54,634 nucleotides of DNA from contig CAJXNY010000036.1 in assembly GCA_913057435.1 (NCBI GenBank), forward strand, positions 1 through 54,634, read 5' to 3'. This DNA is from an uncultured Oceanospirillaceae bacterium. GTDB lineage: Bacteria > Pseudomonadota > Gammaproteobacteria > Pseudomonadales > Balneatricaceae. Position 1 is the first letter of the stretch; every line of letters starts with the position of its first letter. The position numbers and the translations under genes were made by a program. The notes beneath the pieces were generated by a model. The model was not told the origin of the DNA and did no database searches. It saw only the letters and a list, made by a program, of their open reading frames with translations. This document shows positions 52,928 through 54,634 of the stretch, one piece after another.

Positions 52928-53809
52928 ATGACCTCTGATACACATACCCCTGTCGCTCGGCCCTCCCGTGCCCGCCAGGTCTGGCGCAGTATGCGCCGCT
53001 CCCGTGCGGCCATGGTGTCGCTGTCGATTTTGCTGCTGCATCTGTTGCTGGCAGTCTTTGCCCCCTGGCTCACGCCCTGGGACTGGACCGCGCAGGATGG
53101 CTATAACATGTTGCAGGGCCCCAGTGCCCAGCACTGGTTCGGCACCGATAATATGGGCCGCGATATTTTTAGTCGCACCCTGATGGGCGGCCGTGAAGCC
53201 CTTAAAGTCACCTTGTTGGGCACGCTGCTGGCGATGGGCTGGGGCAGCCTCACCGGCATCAGCCTGGGCCTGCTCGGTGGCCGTCTTGATGAGTGGCTGA
53301 TGCGGGCGGTGGATGCCTTGCTGGCGATTCCCTGGTTACTGTTCCTGCTGCTGATCATCTCCACCGTGGGCCAGCAGAGCTGGGTGCTGATTCTGACCCT
53401 GGGCTTTTTCTACGGCATTGCGGTGATCCGGGTGGCACGCGGTGCCACGCTGGATTTTGTTGCCCGTGATTTTGTCATGGCGGCGCGGGTACGCGGTGAA
53501 AGTAACTGGACTATCGTCCGTCAGGAGCTGCTGCCCAATGTGCTGGACACCCTGCTGGTGGAGGGCGGAATGCGCTGGGCCTGGATGCTGCTGGCGTTCA
53601 GTTCACTGTCATTTCTGGGTTTTGGCGTGGTGCCACCCACCCCGGACTGGGGGCTGATGATCGCCGATACCCGCGGCATTATCTCCATCGCCCCCTGGGC
53701 CACATTGTTTCCCGCGCTGGCCCTGTCCAGCCTGATTATCAGCATCAACCTGAGCGCCGATGCCTTTGGCAAAGCCATGGGTCTTGATCGTGCCAAAGCG
53801 CCAGTGTGA
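52928..53809 (+). CDS. ABC importer permease, DppC-type
   Basis: Second permease, 293 residues with six helices. The family segments HWFGTDNMGRDIFSR (periplasmic entry) and the EAA loop AARVRGESNWTIVRQELLPN are clear. GAGGA lies before the ATG. Together with the DppB-type subunit it forms the membrane channel; the ATPase gene follows after ten bases. Confidence 0.94.
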   Translation: MTSDTHTPVARPSRARQVWRSMRRSRAAMVSLSILLLHLLLAVFAPWLTPWDWTAQDGYNMLQGPSAQHWFGTDNMGRDIFSRTLMGGREALKVTLLGTLLAMGWGSLTGISLGLLGGRLDEWLMRAVDALLAIPWLLFLLLIISTVGQQSWVLILTLGFFYGIAVIRVARGATLDFVARDFVMAARVRGESNWTIVRQELLPNVLDTLLVEGGMRWAWMLLAFSSLSFLGFGVVPPTPDWGLMIADTRGIISIAPWATLFPALALSSLIISINLSADAFGKAMGLDRAKAPV

Positions 53810-53819
53810 GGGCCGCACC

Positions 53820-54586
53820 ATGACAGATAACGATAACAAAGTACTCACGGTAGACAACCTGAGCCTGGGCTACACCGATGGCCGGGGCGATAAAGTCGCG
53901 GTGCTGCGCGATGTCTCACTGGCAATCCGTGCCGGTGAAGTGATTGGCCTGGTGGGGGAGTCGGGTTGCGGTAAAAGCACCCTGGCGCTGGCGTTGCTGG
54001 GTTTTCTGCGTAGCGGTGGCGAGGTGCTTGGCGGGCGGATCTGCTATCGCCAGCAGTCGCTGTTTGAACTCCCGGCGACAGAGCTGGCCCGGTTACGCGG
54101 TGGCCAGATTGCGCTGATCCCACAGAATGCTGGCCAGTCTCTGACCCCGACCATGACGCTTCAGGCCCAGCTTTGTGAAGCGTTGCAGCTGCACAGTGAT
54201 CTGCCCGCCAGCGAACACCGGGCACGGGCGATTGAGCTGCTGACCCTGGTGCGTTTGCCCAGTCCGGCGGCGTTGCTGAGCCGCTACCCTCACCAGCTGT
54301 CGGGTGGCCAGCAACAGCGGGTGGCCATCGCCATGGCGCTGGCCGGTGAGCCGGAAGTGCTACTGCTGGATGAACCGACAACCGGGCTGGACGTAACCAC
54401 CCAGGCGCACATTCTGGAGCTGCTGCGCGAACTGCGTCAGCGCCTCGGCACCACTATGGTGTTTGTCAGCCATGATCTGGGCGTCATCGCCCGGGTATCG
54501 GATCGCATTGCCGTGATGTACGCCGGAGAGATGGTTGAGCTGGGGGCCTGCGCTGAGGTGCTGCGCCAGCCCGCCCACCCATATAC
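53820..54586 (+). CDS. ABC importer ATPase, DppD-type, truncated by contig end
   Basis: Nucleotide-binding subunit of the importer. 255 native codons are present: Walker [10 protein letters not shown] (~41-49), Q-loop PQNAGQSL, signature [15 protein letters not shown], Walker [13 protein letters not shown] and H-loop VFVSHDLG. The frame stops being native at the PAHPYT motif, which in this family is followed by a substrate-specificity tail of ~60 residues. What follows, CLLYTSPSPRDRG, is translated sequencing adapter. ATG 53820 with gaggg upstream is chosen over 53760. A second ATPase gene (DppF-type) probably lies beyond the contig. Confidence 0.95.
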
Positions 54587-54634
54587 CTGTCTCTTATACA
54601 CATCTCCGAGCCCACGAGACCGAGGCTGATCTCG
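54587..54634 (+). other. Illumina Nextera adapter at contig end
   Basis: The last 48 bases are not genomic. 54587-54605 is the Nextera transposon end CTGTCTCTTATACACATCT, 54606-54620 is CCGAGCCCACGAGAC of the read-2 adapter, 54621-54628 (CGAGGCTG) is an i7 index and 54629-54634 begins the P7 sequence. This is adapter read-through left in the assembly. Confidence 0.98.

Overview
The window is a stretch of chromosome from a gammaproteobacterium, most probably a marine Oceanospirillales-type relative of Marinobacterium, Amphritea or Neptunomonas. The grounds are rpsF-rpsR-rplI-dnaB gene order without priB, an SdhC that aligns almost gap-free with the Escherichia coli protein, a 180-kDa-type NAD-glutamate dehydrogenase, TAXI-type TRAP transport, Pseudomonas-like REP sequences and two chemoreceptors. 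There is no rRNA, tRNA, prophage, insertion sequence or CRISPR array, so genus-level placement is inference. The last 48 bases are Illumina Nextera adapter, so the sequence is a draft contig end and the final gene is cut by an artefact.

Layout: 1-2890 carries ribosomal proteins S6, S18 and L9 and the replicative helicase DnaB. 3139-7737 is a three-gene type I secretion operon (ABC exporter with a Gln/Ala-rich tail, membrane fusion protein, TolC-like outer membrane protein), followed by a GT4 glycosyltransferase. 9191-11170 is uracil salvage (upp, uraA). 11329-18485 is a TAXI/TRAP locus: a lone TAXI binding protein, a convergent sensor kinase, then a TAXI protein, a fused TRAP permease and a universal stress protein. 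It is followed by NAD-glutamate dehydrogenase (18739-23556), which suggests glutamate or a related C5 compound as substrate. 23657-28851 holds a small unknown protein, a probable structured non-coding RNA, a third TAXI protein with a 2-oxoglutarate oxygenase, a chemoreceptor and a two-cupin protein.

28861-37527 holds an MdlAB-type heterodimeric ABC exporter and a signalling cluster. The cluster comprises a receiver protein with a degenerate kinase-like output, a giant AraC regulator fused to a STAND/TPR-like module without its NTPase, and a divergent periplasmic family-3 binding protein without a permease. 37689-42535 has YgiQ, a dCache chemoreceptor and a 72-residue protein. 42672-43390 encodes SdhC and SdhD without adjacent sdhAB; both residues that ligate heme b in E. 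coli SQR are replaced. 43851-48617 holds housekeeping and repair genes (free Met-R-sulfoxide reductase, DUF445 protein, pteridine-reductase-like SDR, CCA transferase, GlpE, ApaH), with REP doublets around the SDR gene. 49099-54586 is an operon of a nucleotide pyrophosphatase/phosphonoacetate hydrolase-like enzyme and a Dpp/Opp-type ABC importer, truncated by the contig end.

The observations most worth following are the SdhCD pair predicted to lack heme b, the AraC-STAND-like fusion with its neighbours, the candidate structured RNA near 23950-24141, and the TAXI-kinase-TAXI-TRAP arrangement with a ten-guanine tract in its divergent promoter region.
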